This document shows positions 34,190-42,944 of a DNA stretch of 64,000 nucleotides, piece by piece. This DNA comes from Geodermatophilus nigrescens (GTDB lineage Bacteria > Actinomycetota > Actinomycetes > Mycobacteriales > Geodermatophilaceae). Both the position numbers and the translations under genes were made by a program. Position 1 is the first letter of the stretch, and every line of letters starts with the position of its first letter. The stretch spans positions 434,001 through 498,000 of the forward strand of contig NZ_FQVX01000002.1 in NCBI RefSeq assembly GCF_900129495.1. Reading direction: 5' to 3'. Below the pieces are notes generated by a model. That model did not search any database. It was not told where the DNA came from and was given only the letters and a program-made list of their open reading frames with translations.

Positions 34190-35067
34190 GGCCGGTGCCT
34201 CCCCGGTGCGGGCGCCAGGCGCCAGCCGGCGGCGCCGGTCCCCGCGATGGCGGCGGCGACGACGACCAGCGCCCACGCCGAAGGCCGGTCCCACCCGACG
34301 TCGCCGGCGTGCACCGCCACGACCGCCAGGACCAGGACGCCGAAGACGGTGTAGGCGACGGCGGCGGTCCGCAGCCGCTCGAGGTCGCCGGCGAGCGCGG
34401 CCAGCGCGGTGGCGACGCCGAAGGCGATCAGCCAGGCGCCGACCACCCGCGCGGTGAACGGGGTCAGCGGCCAGGGCCACAGCGCCGTGGTGTCGGCGGG
34501 GGCGACCGACAGCAGCGCGCCCACGGCGAGCAGCACGACCGACTCCGCGCCGAGGGCGGCCCGAAGCGGGACCGGGACCGGCGCGCGGCGCGGCGGGTCG
34601 GTGCCCGGCGCGCGCTCCTGCAGCACGAGGACGACGGCCATCGCCACCGGGATGAGGACGTAGACGCCGGTCCAGAACCAGGCGGCGCCGCGGGCGAGCA
34701 GCGGCGCGTCGGCGAACTCCGGCTGCAGGTGCAGGCGGTCGAGGTGCACGAGCGTCGCGACCAGGGTCAGCAGCGTGAAGACCAGGATCGTCAGCACCGC
34801 CACCCGGCTGCGCGCCCACACCGGGTCGCGCAGCGACAGCAGCACCAGGGTGAACCCGGCGGCGTAGCCCGCGCCGAGGAAGGCGGCGGTGGCCGGCGGG
34901 GCGATGGTCCAGGCGAACACGTCCGCCGTCCGGCCGGGCTGGACGAGCAGGGCGAGGACGGCCAGCGCGGTCAGCACGCAGAACACCCGGAGCAGGGCGC
35001 GCATGGCGGGGAGCAGCTCGCGGCGGCGGTCGGCCGCCGGGCGCACGGTGGTGGTGGCTGGGTCCAC
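34186..35067 (-). CDS. Polytopic membrane protein, function unknown
   Basis: A 293-residue protein with about eight hydrophobic segments (for example VFCVLTALAVLALLV, FTLLTLVATLVHL, GVYVLIPVAMAVVLVL). No transporter or enzyme motif is recognised. Histidines near membrane segments (VHLDRLHL) could bind a ligand, but this is speculative. The GTG at 35067 was chosen because GGAGG lies 5 nt upstream; a longer frame from 35115 lacks a ribosome-binding site. Its stop overlaps the start of the fused reductase (ATGA), so both are probably one functional unit. It is divergent from the DUF4062 STAND gene. Confidence 0.75.
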   Translation of the reverse strand: MDPATTTVRPAADRRRELLPAMRALLRVFCVLTALAVLALLVQPGRTADVFAWTIAPPATAAFLGAGYAAGFTLVLLSLRDPVWARSRVAVLTILVFTLLTLVATLVHLDRLHLQPEFADAPLLARGAAWFWTGVYVLIPVAMAVVLVLQERAPGTDPPRRAPVPVPLRAALGAESVVLLAVGALLSVAPADTTALWPWPLTPFTARVVGAWLIAFGVATALAALAGDLERLRTAAVAYTVFGVLVLAVVAVHAGDVGWDRPSAWALVVVAAAIAGTGAAGWRLAPAPGRHRP

Positions 35068-35270
35068 CAGGACCTCCGACGTCGGTGCCTCCCCGTGCGG
35101 CGCCCATTGGAGCACCGCCGCGCGCGGCTGTCACCGGCATTCCGGACGCCCGCCCGCGCCACGCCGGGGCGGACACGCGCGAGCCCGCCGGGCCTGTCGG
35201 CGCGACCGCCCCCGGCCCTAGGCTCCGGGTCCCGGGAGCGGCCGCGGGGCCGCCCGTCGCGGGAGGCGCC

Positions 35271-37841
35271 ATGACCGGGCCCGGTCCCGACCCGGCCGCA
35301 CCGATCGGCACGCCGGACCGCCGGCTGCGGGTCTTCGTGTCCTCGACGCTCACCGAGCTCGCCGCCGAGCGGGCCGCCGTCCGGGCCGCGGTCACCTCGC
35401 TGCGGCTGACCCCGGTGATGTTCGAGCTGGGCGCCCGCCCGCATCCCCCGCGCGACCTCTACCGCGCCTACCTGCGGCAGAGCGACGTCTTCGTCGGCCT
35501 GTACGGCGACAGCTACGGCTGGGTGGCGCCCGGGATGGCGGTGTCGGGGATCGAGGACGAGTTCGACCTGTCCGACGGGCTGCCGCGGCTGCTGTACGTG
35601 CGCGACCCGGCACCCGGCCGCGACCCCCGGCTGGCCGCGCTGGTCGAGCGGATGCAGGCCACCGGCGGGGCCTCGACGGTGCCGTTCGGCGACCCCGCGC
35701 GGCTCGGCGAGCAGGTCGCCGACGACCTCGCCGTCCTGCTCACCGAGCGCTTCGCGGCCCGCCCGGCGCCCGGGGCGCCGGTGCCCGGGCTCGCCCCGGG
35801 GTGGCTGCCGGAGCCGCCGACGCCGCTGGTCGACCGCGGGACGGAGCTCGCCCTGCTCACCGGGCTGCTGCGGGCTCCGGAGGTGCGGCTGGTGACGCTC
35901 ACCGGCCCGGGCGGGATCGGCAAGACGCGGCTGGCGCTGGCCGGCGCCGGAGCGGTGCGGGCGGAGCGCGACGGCGTCTGGTTCGTCGACCTGGCGCCGG
36001 TCCGGGACGCCGCGGGGGTGCCGGTCGCCGTCGCCGGGGTCCTCGGGGTGCGGCCGGAGGGCGCCCGCCCGCTGGTCGACGTCGTCGCCGAGCGGCTCGC
36101 GGGGGTGTCGGCGCTGCTCGTGCTCGACAACGCCGAGCAGGTGTCCGGCGTCGCGCCGGTCCTCGCCGCGCTGCTGGAGCGCTGCCCGCGGCTGGACCTC
36201 CTGGTGACCAGCCGCAGCGTGCTCGGCCTGCGCGGCGAGACCGACGTGCCGCTGCAGCCGCTCCCGGTGCCCGCCCCCGGCGCCCCGGACCCGGCGGCGC
36301 CGGCGGTGGAGCTGTTCACCGCCCGCGCCCGGGCCGCCGACCCGTCGTTCACCGCCGAGGGCGAGGACGCGGCCGCCGTCGGCGAGCTGGTGCGCCGGCT
36401 GGAGGGGCTGCCGCTGGCGATCGAGCTGGCCGCGGCGCGGGTGCGGGTGCTGCCGCCGCGGGCGCTGCTGCGCCGGCTGCGCAGCGCGCTGGACCTGCGG
36501 GCGCCGGTGGCCGACCTGCCCGACCGCCAGCGGACCCTGCGGGCCACCCTGGAGTGGAGCCACGAGCTGCTCGGCGCCGAGGAGCGGCTGGTGCTGGCCC
36601 GGCTGTCGGTGTGCACCGGCGGCTGCACGCTGGACACCGCCGAGGCGGTCGCCGCGGTGGACGGCGACGTCGACGTCGTGGAGGCGCTGTCGGCGCTGGT
36701 GGCGCAGAGCCTCGTCGCCCCCGGGGACGCCGCCGACGGCGAGCCGCGGTTCCGCATGCTCGACGTGGTGCGCGCCTTCGCCGCCGAGCGGCTGCGCGAG
36801 CTCCGGGAGGAGGACGCGGCCCGCGAGCGGCTGGCCCGCCACCTCACCGGCGTGGCCGAGTCCGCGGCTGCGGGGCTGGCCGGGCCGGACCGGGCGACGT
36901 GGCTGGCCCGCCTGGAGGCCGAGGCCGACGACCTCGAGGCCACGCTGGAGTGGGCGGTGGCCGCCGACCGCGCCGAGCTCGTCGTCGGCCTGGCCGCGCC
37001 GCTGGCCCGGTGGTGGTGGGCGCGCGGCCGGCTCGCGGCCATGTCCGACCTCGCCGACCGCACGGCCGCGCTGCCCTCGGCCCGCCGGCTCTCCCCCGCC
37101 GCGGCGGCATCGCTGCGCTGGGCCTGCGGCAGCACCGCGATCGCGATGGGGCGGCCGGCGGACGCCGTGCCGCAGCTGACCGGGCTGGTGGCCGAGGCGC
37201 GCGAGCTGGGCGACCCGTGGCTGCTCGCCCAGGGCCTGACGCTGCTGGCGATGACCCGCCCGCCGGAGGACCCGTCGCTGCGCCCGCAGCTGGAGGAGGC
37301 CGAGGCCGCGGCGCGGGCCAGCGGCGACCCGTGGGCGGTCGGCTTCACGCTCGTGCCGCTCGGCGACGTCGACCTGCTGGCCGGCGACGTGCCCGCCGCG
37401 ACCGCCCGGCACACCGAGGCGCTGGCCGCCGCGCGGGCGAGCCGCGACGACCACCTCGCCGCCGCCGTCCTGGACCAGCTCGGCCTCGACGCGCTGCTGG
37501 GCGGCGACCCGGACGGCGCCGCGGCGCACCTGCGGGAGGCCGCCGCGCTGCACCGGGCGCTCGCCGACCGGGAGGGCCTCGCGAACTGCCTGGAGGCGCT
37601 GGCCGGGGTGGCACTGCTGACCGGCCGGCCGGAGGAGGCGGCCCGCCTCGCGGGCTCCGCCGACGCGACCCGGCGGCTGCTGGGCCTGCGGGTGTGGCCG
37701 TTCCTGCGCCCGCTGGCCGCGCAGCTCGCCGCGGCCGTGGACGCCGCGCTGGGCCCGGAGCGGGCCGCCGCCGAGCGGGCGGCCGGGGCCCGGCGGGACG
37801 GGTGGGCGGCGCTGGAGGACGCGCTGGGGGGCAGTGGCTGA
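35271..37841 (+). CDS. DUF4062 - NB-ARC - TPR protein (STAND ATPase)
   Basis: An 856-residue multidomain protein. Residues 20-115 are a DUF4062 domain (RLRVFVSSTLTELAAER, SDVFVGLYGDSYGW), a TIR-like fold. A STAND ATPase follows: Walker A GPGGIGKT (212-219), Walker B LLVLDNAEQ (about 285), a TSR sensor motif and LPLAIELAAARV. A winged helix leads to TPR-like helical repeats from about 530 to the end. Such proteins sense a ligand with the repeats and signal through the N-terminal domain; here the output is unknown (regulation, defence or NAD-related). The ATPase and TPR part resembles that of the SARP at 46828. The ATG has GGGAGG at 5 nt; TAGGCT at 35219 may be the -10 box. Confidence 0.88.
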   Translation: MTGPGPDPAAPIGTPDRRLRVFVSSTLTELAAERAAVRAAVTSLRLTPVMFELGARPHPPRDLYRAYLRQSDVFVGLYGDSYGWVAPGMAVSGIEDEFDLSDGLPRLLYVRDPAPGRDPRLAALVERMQATGGASTVPFGDPARLGEQVADDLAVLLTERFAARPAPGAPVPGLAPGWLPEPPTPLVDRGTELALLTGLLRAPEVRLVTLTGPGGIGKTRLALAGAGAVRAERDGVWFVDLAPVRDAAGVPVAVAGVLGVRPEGARPLVDVVAERLAGVSALLVLDNAEQVSGVAPVLAALLERCPRLDLLVTSRSVLGLRGETDVPLQPLPVPAPGAPDPAAPAVELFTARARAADPSFTAEGEDAAAVGELVRRLEGLPLAIELAAARVRVLPPRALLRRLRSALDLRAPVADLPDRQRTLRATLEWSHELLGAEERLVLARLSVCTGGCTLDTAEAVAAVDGDVDVVEALSALVAQSLVAPGDAADGEPRFRMLDVVRAFAAERLRELREEDAARERLARHLTGVAESAAAGLAGPDRATWLARLEAEADDLEATLEWAVAADRAELVVGLAAPLARWWWARGRLAAMSDLADRTAALPSARRLSPAAAASLRWACGSTAIAMGRPADAVPQLTGLVAEARELGDPWLLAQGLTLLAMTRPPEDPSLRPQLEEAEAAARASGDPWAVGFTLVPLGDVDLLAGDVPAATARHTEALAAARASRDDHLAAAVLDQLGLDALLGGDPDGAAAHLREAAALHRALADREGLANCLEALAGVALLTGRPEEAARLAGSADATRRLLGLRVWPFLRPLAAQLAAAVDAALGPERAAAERAAGARRDGWAALEDALGGSG

Positions 37842-37961
37842 GGACACGGTGCGGTCCACCGCCCGTTCACCCGGACGTGTCCGCGGCGCAACCTGCCGCG
37901 GGGAGCGTGGGGTGCGGCCGAGACGACGACGTCCCCACCCCGAGGTCCCCCTGGAGACGCC

Positions 37962-38093
37962 ATGACCCCGCCGATGACCCAGCACGCCACCCCCGTGACC
38001 CGAGCCCGCGCCCTGCTGCGCCGGCTCGACGCCTACACGCTCGAGGTGTTCAACCCGGGCGCGCCCTACCGCCCCCGCCGCGACCGGGGCTGA
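37962..38093 (+). CDS. Small ORF, 43 residues, function unknown
   Basis: ATG at 37962 with CTGGAG at 6 nt encodes a 43-residue basic peptide (…ARALLRRLDAYTLEVFNPG…YRPRRDRG). It fills the gap between the STAND gene and the convergent TetR gene, ending 6 bp before the TetR stop. The tight packing, the ribosome-binding site and a sequence with hydrophobic/aromatic residues support a real small protein. There is no known family. Confidence 0.5.
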   Translation: MTPPMTQHATPVTRARALLRRLDAYTLEVFNPGAPYRPRRDRG

Positions 38094-38099
38094 CCGCCC

Positions 38100-38699
38100 T
38101 CAGGGGCGCGTGCGCAGCCCCCGGAAGGCCGTCGTCACCAGCGCGTCGGCGAGGTCGTCGGCCGAGAGGCTGCCGCCGGGCCGGTACCACTCGGTGAGCG
38201 AGTTGACCGTGCCGAACAGCAGCCGGCTGGTGACGGCGGGGTCGACGTCGGGGCGCACGTCGCCCTCCTCCTCGGCGGCGCGGACCAGGTCGGTGACGAT
38301 CCGGTCGAACTCCCGCCGCCGGGCGAGGGCCGCCTCCTCGACCGCGGAGTTGCCGCGCACCCGCAGCAGCAGGGTGACGAACGGCAGCTCCGCGGCGAGC
38401 ACCCGGACCGAGCCGCGCACCACGTGCTCGAGCCGGTCGATGGCCCGCCCGGTGACCGCCCCGGGCTCCGCGGTGACCGCGAACAGCGCGTCCAGCGCCC
38501 GGTCCAGCGCCATCCGCAGCAGCTCGACCTTGCTCGGCACGTGGTGGTAGATCGCCGACTTGGTGACCCCGAGCCGCGCGGCCAGCTCCTCCATGCTCGT
38601 GGCGTCGTAGCCGCGCTCGTTGAACACCGCGACGGCGACGTCGAGCAGGCTGTCGAGCGAGTGCCCGGGCCGTCCCCGGCGGACCCGCACCTCCGTCAC
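38100..38699 (-). CDS. TetR-family regulator of the phenylacetate genes (PaaR-like)
   Basis: A 199-residue TetR repressor. The N-terminal helix-turn-helix (residues 12-58) reads FNERGYDATSMEELAARLG then VTKSAIYHHVPSK; the rest is the ligand-binding helical domain. Its GTG overlaps the paaK stop (GTGA), and the paaK promoter faces the paaABCDE operon across a palindrome, so control of both units with phenylacetyl-CoA as inducer is likely. That effector is inferred from characterised PaaR proteins. Confidence 0.88.
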   Translation of the reverse strand: MTEVRVRRGRPGHSLDSLLDVAVAVFNERGYDATSMEELAARLGVTKSAIYHHVPSKVELLRMALDRALDALFAVTAEPGAVTGRAIDRLEHVVRGSVRVLAAELPFVTLLLRVRGNSAVEEAALARRREFDRIVTDLVRAAEEEGDVRPDVDPAVTSRLLFGTVNSLTEWYRPGGSLSADDLADALVTTAFRGLRTRP

Positions 38700-40033
38700 G
38701 CGCGCTCCCGCCGGTCGGTCATCCGCTGCAGCTTGCCCATGGAGCGGGGCAGCGTCTCGGGGTCGACGACGAGCACCTCGATGCTCGTGCCGACGGTGTC
38801 CTTGACGCCCGTCGTGACCTCGGCGGCGGCCTGCTCGCGGCGCTCGGGCGGGCAGTCCGGGCGGGCCTCCACGCGCACCACGAGGTGGTCCATCCGCCCG
38901 CGGGTGGTCAGCTCCATCGCGAAGTGCGGCGCCAGCCCCGGCGTGCGCAGGACGACCTCCTCGATCTGCGTCGGGAAGAGGTTCACCCCGCGCAGGATGA
39001 TCATGTCGTCGGTGCGGCCGGTGACCTTCTCCATGCGGCGCATGCCCGGGCGCGCGGTGCCGGGCAGCAGCCGGGTGAGGTCGCGGGTGCGGTAGCGCAC
39101 GACCGGCATCGCCTCCTTGGTGAGCGAGGTGAACACCAGCTCGCCCACCTCGCCCTCGGGCAGCACCTCGCCGGTGATCGGGTCGATGACCTCCGGGTAG
39201 AAGTGGTCCTCCCACACGTGCAGGCCGTCCTTGGTCTCCACGCACTCCTGCGCCACGCCCGGGCCCATGACCTCCGACAGCCCGTAGATGTCGACGGCCT
39301 GGATGTCGAGGCGCTCCTCCATCTCCCGGCGCATCTGCTCGGTCCACGGCTCGGCGCCGAAGATGCCGATCTCCAGGCTGGAGGCGCGCGGGTCGAGGCC
39401 CTGCTTCTCGAACTCGTCGATCACGGTGAGCATGTAGCTGGGCGTCACCATGATCACGCGCGGCGCGAAGTCGGTGATCAGCTGCACCTGGCGGGGCGTC
39501 ATGCCGCCGGACACGGGGACGACGGTGCAGCCCAGCGCCTCGGCGCCGTAGTGGGCGCCCAGGCCGCCGGTGAACAGGCCGTAGCCGTAGGCGTTGTGCA
39601 GCACGTCGCCGGGCCGCCCGCCGGCGGCGCGGATGGACCGGGCCATGACGGCGCCCCAGGTCTCCAGGTCGCGCCCGGTGTAGCCGACGACGGTCGGCCG
39701 GCCGGTGGTGCCGCTGGAGGCGTGCACGCGGCGCACCTGCTCGCGCGGGACGGCGAACATGCCGAAGGGGTAGTTCTCCCGCAGGTCGGCCTTGCTCGTG
39801 GTGGGGAACCGCGCGAGGTCGGCGAGCTCGCGGCAGTCGTCGGGGTGGACGCCGGCCTCGTCGAACGCGCGCCGGTAGTGCGGCACGTTGGCGTAGGCAT
39901 GCCGCAGCGACTCCCGCAGCCGCTCGAGCTGCACCGACCGCAGCTCGTCGACGCCCATGCGCTCGGCCGGGTCGAGGGTGGCGGGGTCGGGGGCCTCGCC
40001 CAGCCGCCGCAGATCGCCGGTCGCCGTCGTCAT
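38696..40033 (-). CDS. paaK: Phenylacetate-CoA ligase
   Basis: A 445-residue ANL-family ligase of the PaaK type, activating phenylacetate to phenylacetyl-CoA with ATP. Motifs: [15 protein letters not shown] (P-loop), [22 protein letters not shown] and a C-terminal lysine in [13 protein letters not shown]. It lacks the long N-terminus of acyl-CoA synthetases. The ATG has GAGGAGG at 6 nt. It is co-transcribed with the TetR gene and divergent from paaA. Confidence 0.95.
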   Translation of the reverse strand: MTTATGDLRRLGEAPDPATLDPAERMGVDELRSVQLERLRESLRHAYANVPHYRRAFDEAGVHPDDCRELADLARFPTTSKADLRENYPFGMFAVPREQVRRVHASSGTTGRPTVVGYTGRDLETWGAVMARSIRAAGGRPGDVLHNAYGYGLFTGGLGAHYGAEALGCTVVPVSGGMTPRQVQLITDFAPRVIMVTPSYMLTVIDEFEKQGLDPRASSLEIGIFGAEPWTEQMRREMEERLDIQAVDIYGLSEVMGPGVAQECVETKDGLHVWEDHFYPEVIDPITGEVLPEGEVGELVFTSLTKEAMPVVRYRTRDLTRLLPGTARPGMRRMEKVTGRTDDMIILRGVNLFPTQIEEVVLRTPGLAPHFAMELTTRGRMDHLVVRVEARPDCPPERREQAAAEVTTGVKDTVGTSIEVLVVDPETLPRSMGKLQRMTDRRERA

Positions 40034-40100
40034 GCCTGCCTCCTCGTCGGCCGTGCACCGATCGCGCCGCTTGTGTCGTGCAGCACGCTGCGGCACACTA

Positions 40101-40122
40101 TTACCGACCGCACGGTCAGTAA
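40101..40122. promoter_or_regulatory. Probable TetR (PaaR) operator
   Basis: TTACCGACCG (40101-40110) and CGGTCAGTAA (40113-40122) form a 22-bp palindrome, 9 of 10 paired, 20 bp before the paaA start and 67 bp before paaK. Its size and place suit a TetR dimer site controlling both directions. Confidence 0.75.
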
Positions 40123-40142
40123 ATAGCTCGAGGGGAGACCCG

Positions 40143-41120
40143 ATGTCCGCGCCGACGCTCGACCGGCCCGCGGTGGACGAGACCGCCCTGCAGGCCCAGT
40201 TCGACGCCACGATCGCGGCCGACCACCGCGTCGAGCCGCGCGACTGGATGCCCGAGGGCTACCGGAAGACGCTGGTGCGCCAGATCGCCCAGCACGCGCA
40301 CTCGGAGATCATCGGGATGCAGCCCGAGGGCGACTGGCTACTGGCCGCCCCGAGCCTGCGCCGCAAGGCGGTGCTGCTGGCCAAGGTCCAGGACGAGGCC
40401 GGCCACGGGCTGTACCTGTACTCCGCGGCCGAGACGCTCGGCGCCGACCGGGCCGACCTCACCGACAGGCTCATCGAGGGCCGGCAGAAGTACAGCTCGA
40501 TCTTCAACTACCCGACGCTCACCTACGCCGACGTCGGCGTCATCGGCTGGCTGGTCGACGGCGCGGCCATCTGCAACCAGGTGCCGCTGTGCCGCTCCTC
40601 CTACGGGCCCTACGCCCGGGCGATGATCCGCGTCTGCAAGGAGGAGTCGTTCCACCAGCGGCAGGGCTACGAGCTGCTGATGACGATGATGCGCGGCACC
40701 CCCGAGCAGCGGGCCATGGTGCAGGACGCCGTCGACCGCTGGTGGTGGCCCTCGCTGATGATGTTCGGCCCGCCCGACGACGACAGCCCCAACTCGGCGC
40801 AGTCGATGGCGTGGGGCATCAAGCGGCACAGCAACGACGAGCTGCGGCAGCGCTACGTGGACATGTCGGTGCCGCAGGCGCAGGTGCTCGGCGTGACGCT
40901 GCCCGACCCCGACCTGCGGTGGGACGAGGAGTCGGGGCACTGGCGCTCCGGCCCCATCGACTGGGCGGAGTTCAAGCGGGTGATCTCCGGGGAGGGCCCG
41001 TGCAACGCCGAGCGGATCGCCCGCCGCCGCGCGGCCCGCGACGACAACGCCTGGGTGACCGAGGCCGCGACGGCCTACGCCGCGAAGCACGCCGAGGGGC
41101 ACGCGGGGGCCGTCGCGTGA
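40143..41120 (+). CDS. paaA: 1,2-phenylacetyl-CoA epoxidase, catalytic subunit A
   Basis: A 325-residue ferritin-like diiron protein, the catalytic subunit that epoxidises the ring of phenylacetyl-CoA. The diiron ligands sit in QDEAGHG and [10 protein letters not shown] (two E-x2-H motifs) with further Glu residues on the partner helices. The ATG has GAGGGGAG at 6 nt and follows the palindromic operator. It is first of paaABCDE; its stop overlaps paaB (GTGA). Confidence 0.96.
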   Translation: MSAPTLDRPAVDETALQAQFDATIAADHRVEPRDWMPEGYRKTLVRQIAQHAHSEIIGMQPEGDWLLAAPSLRRKAVLLAKVQDEAGHGLYLYSAAETLGADRADLTDRLIEGRQKYSSIFNYPTLTYADVGVIGWLVDGAAICNQVPLCRSSYGPYARAMIRVCKEESFHQRQGYELLMTMMRGTPEQRAMVQDAVDRWWWPSLMMFGPPDDDSPNSAQSMAWGIKRHSNDELRQRYVDMSVPQAQVLGVTLPDPDLRWDEESGHWRSGPIDWAEFKRVISGEGPCNAERIARRRAARDDNAWVTEAATAYAAKHAEGHAGAVA

Positions 41121-41485
41121 GCACCGACGTCACCGCCGAGGGCGGGCACGGCGCCGTCCCCACCGGACCCGAGGTGCCGGTCGAGCCGCGCCCGCGCGCG
41201 GTGAGGCGGGACTGGCCGCTGTACGAGGTGTTCGTGCGCGGCAAGCGCGGCCTGAACCACGTGCACGTCGGCTCGCTGCACGCGCCCGACGACGAGATGG
41301 CCGTGCACGCCGCCCGCGACCTCTACACGCGGCGCAACGAGGGCGTGAGCATCTGGGTGGTCAAGGCGGCCGACATCACCGCCTCGAGCCCCGACGAGAA
41401 GGACCCGATGTTCGCCCCGAGCGGCGACAAGGTCTACCGCCACCCGACGTTCTACGAGATCCCGGAGAACGTCCCCCACATGTGA
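41117..41485 (+). CDS. paaB: 1,2-phenylacetyl-CoA epoxidase, subunit B
   Basis: A 122-residue PaaB. The core ([20 protein letters not shown] and [18 protein letters not shown]) matches the small structural subunit that bridges PaaA/PaaC heterodimers. The first 30 residues are a variable Pro-rich extension. The GTG start overlaps the paaA stop. It is needed for epoxidase assembly rather than catalysis. Confidence 0.95.
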   Translation: MSTDVTAEGGHGAVPTGPEVPVEPRPRAVRRDWPLYEVFVRGKRGLNHVHVGSLHAPDDEMAVHAARDLYTRRNEGVSIWVVKAADITASSPDEKDPMFAPSGDKVYRHPTFYEIPENVPHM

Positions 41486-41535
41486 GCGGGCCCCTGTTGG
41501 CCTTTGTAGCGCTAATGGCCCCAGGGAGGGCAGGC

Positions 41536-42444
41536 ATGCACGAGGAGACCGTCTACGACGCGCTGACCAACGCGCACGACGACGCCGGGCACTGGGCGTT
41601 CGGCACCGGCTTCGACGAGCCGCTGGCCGGCGTCGACACCACCGTCCCCGACGGCGTCGACCCCGCCGACCTCGGCGTCTACTGCCTGATGCTCGGCGAC
41701 GACGCCCTCGTGCTCGCGCAGCGGCTCACGCAGTGGATGACCAACGCGCCGGAGCTCGAGGAGGAGGTCGCCCTCGGCAACACCGGCCTGGACCTGCTCG
41801 GCCAGGCCCGGCTGCTGCTGGCCCGCGCGGGCTCGGTCGGCGTCCTCGGCCGCTCCCGGTCGCTGGCGACGGCGTCGATCCCCGACGAGGACGCGCTCGC
41901 CTACTTCCGCGACGCCGACGAGTTCCGCAACACCGGCCTGGTCGAGGCGGAGAACGGCGACTTCGCGCGGACGATGGTGCGGCTGCTGGTCGCGTCCACC
42001 GTGCGGCTGGCCGTGTTCGCCCGGCTGCGGGAGTCCCGCGACCCGGTGCTCGCGGCCATCGCCGCCAAGGGCGTGCACGAGCTGGCCTACCACCGCGACC
42101 ACGCCGCCCGCTGGGTGCTGCGCCTGGGCGACGGCACGCCCGAGTCGCACCGCCGCGCGCAGGACGGCGTCGCCGCGGTGTGGCCGCTGATGGCCGACCT
42201 GTTCACCGCCACCGACGTCGAGGCCCGGCTGGTCGCCGCGGGCGTCGCCGTCGACCCGGCCGCCGTCCGCGACGAGGTGCGCGAGGTGCTCACCACCGTG
42301 CTGGAGCGCGCCACCCTGACCGTGCCGCCGTGGCCGGACGACGTCGCCCCGCGCGGCCGGGAGGGGCGGCACGGCGAGGAGCTGACGGCGCTGCTCGCCA
42401 CGCTCCAGGGCCTGGCGCGCCAGCACCCGGCGGCGACCTGGTGA
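41536..42444 (+). CDS. paaC: 1,2-phenylacetyl-CoA epoxidase, structural subunit C
   Basis: A 302-residue ferritin-like protein without a complete diiron site, pairing with PaaA. GNTGLDLLGQARLLL and ELAYHRDHAARWVLRLGDG are PaaC signatures. The ATG at 41536 has GGGAGG at 7 nt. A GTG at 41482 overlapping the paaB stop would add 18 residues ([18 protein letters not shown]) with no family match, so the shorter form is preferred. The 50-bp gap before it is relatively AT-rich for this operon. The stop overlaps paaD (GTGA). Confidence 0.93.
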   Translation: MHEETVYDALTNAHDDAGHWAFGTGFDEPLAGVDTTVPDGVDPADLGVYCLMLGDDALVLAQRLTQWMTNAPELEEEVALGNTGLDLLGQARLLLARAGSVGVLGRSRSLATASIPDEDALAYFRDADEFRNTGLVEAENGDFARTMVRLLVASTVRLAVFARLRESRDPVLAAIAAKGVHELAYHRDHAARWVLRLGDGTPESHRRAQDGVAAVWPLMADLFTATDVEARLVAAGVAVDPAAVRDEVREVLTTVLERATLTVPPWPDDVAPRGREGRHGEELTALLATLQGLARQHPAATW

Positions 42445-42944
42445 GCGCCGTGATCGCCGACCCGCGCGCCGTCGCGGAGACCGTCACCGACCCCGAGCTG
42501 CCGGCGCTGACGCTCGCCGACCTGGGCGTGCTCCGCGACGTCCGGGTGCACGACGGCACCGTCGTCGTCGACATCACCCCCACCTACTCCGGCTGCCCGG
42601 CGATGGGCGTCATGCGCGCCGACCTGCTGCACGCGCTGCACTCGGCCGGGTTCGACGACGTCGAGGTGCGCACCGTCCTGTCGCCGGCCTGGTCCACCGA
42701 CTGGATCAGCGACGACGGCCGCCGCAAGCTCGCCGAGGCCGGCATCGCCCCGCCGGGCCCCGCCCCCGAGCGCACCGCCGGGCCCGTGCCGCTGCAGCTC
42801 GGGCCTCCCCGCCGGACGGCGTCCTGCCCGCTGTGCGGGTCGGCCGACACCGAGCAGATCAGCGAGTTCGGGGCGACGGCGTGCAAGGCGCTGCGCCGCT
42901 GCCGCAGCTGCCGGGAGCCGTTCGAGCACGTGAAGGAGATCTGA
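42441..42944 (+). CDS. paaD: Phenylacetate degradation protein PaaD (iron-sulfur/diiron maturation factor)
   Basis: A 167-residue protein with an N-terminal MIP18/DUF59 domain (VTDPELPALTLADLGVLRDV, TPTYSGCPAM) and a C-terminal zinc ribbon (CPLCGS then CRSCREPF). It belongs to the factors needed to mature the epoxidase, probably its metal or Fe-S parts. The GTG start is coupled to paaC and the stop overlaps paaE by one base (TGATG). Confidence 0.94.
   Translation: MSAVIADPRAVAETVTDPELPALTLADLGVLRDVRVHDGTVVVDITPTYSGCPAMGVMRADLLHALHSAGFDDVEVRTVLSPAWSTDWISDDGRRKLAEAGIAPPGPAPERTAGPVPLQLGPPRRTASCPLCGSADTEQISEFGATACKALRRCRSCREPFEHVKEI

Noticed and set aside
34971-37985. A 1000-codon - strand frame opposite the DUF4062 gene
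   Set aside because: Arg/Gln/Gly-rich shadow frame with no family features; the + strand has Walker motifs in order.
41482-41535. An earlier GTG start for paaC coupled to paaB
   Set aside because: The extra 18 residues do not match PaaC and a good ribosome-binding site precedes the ATG at 41536.
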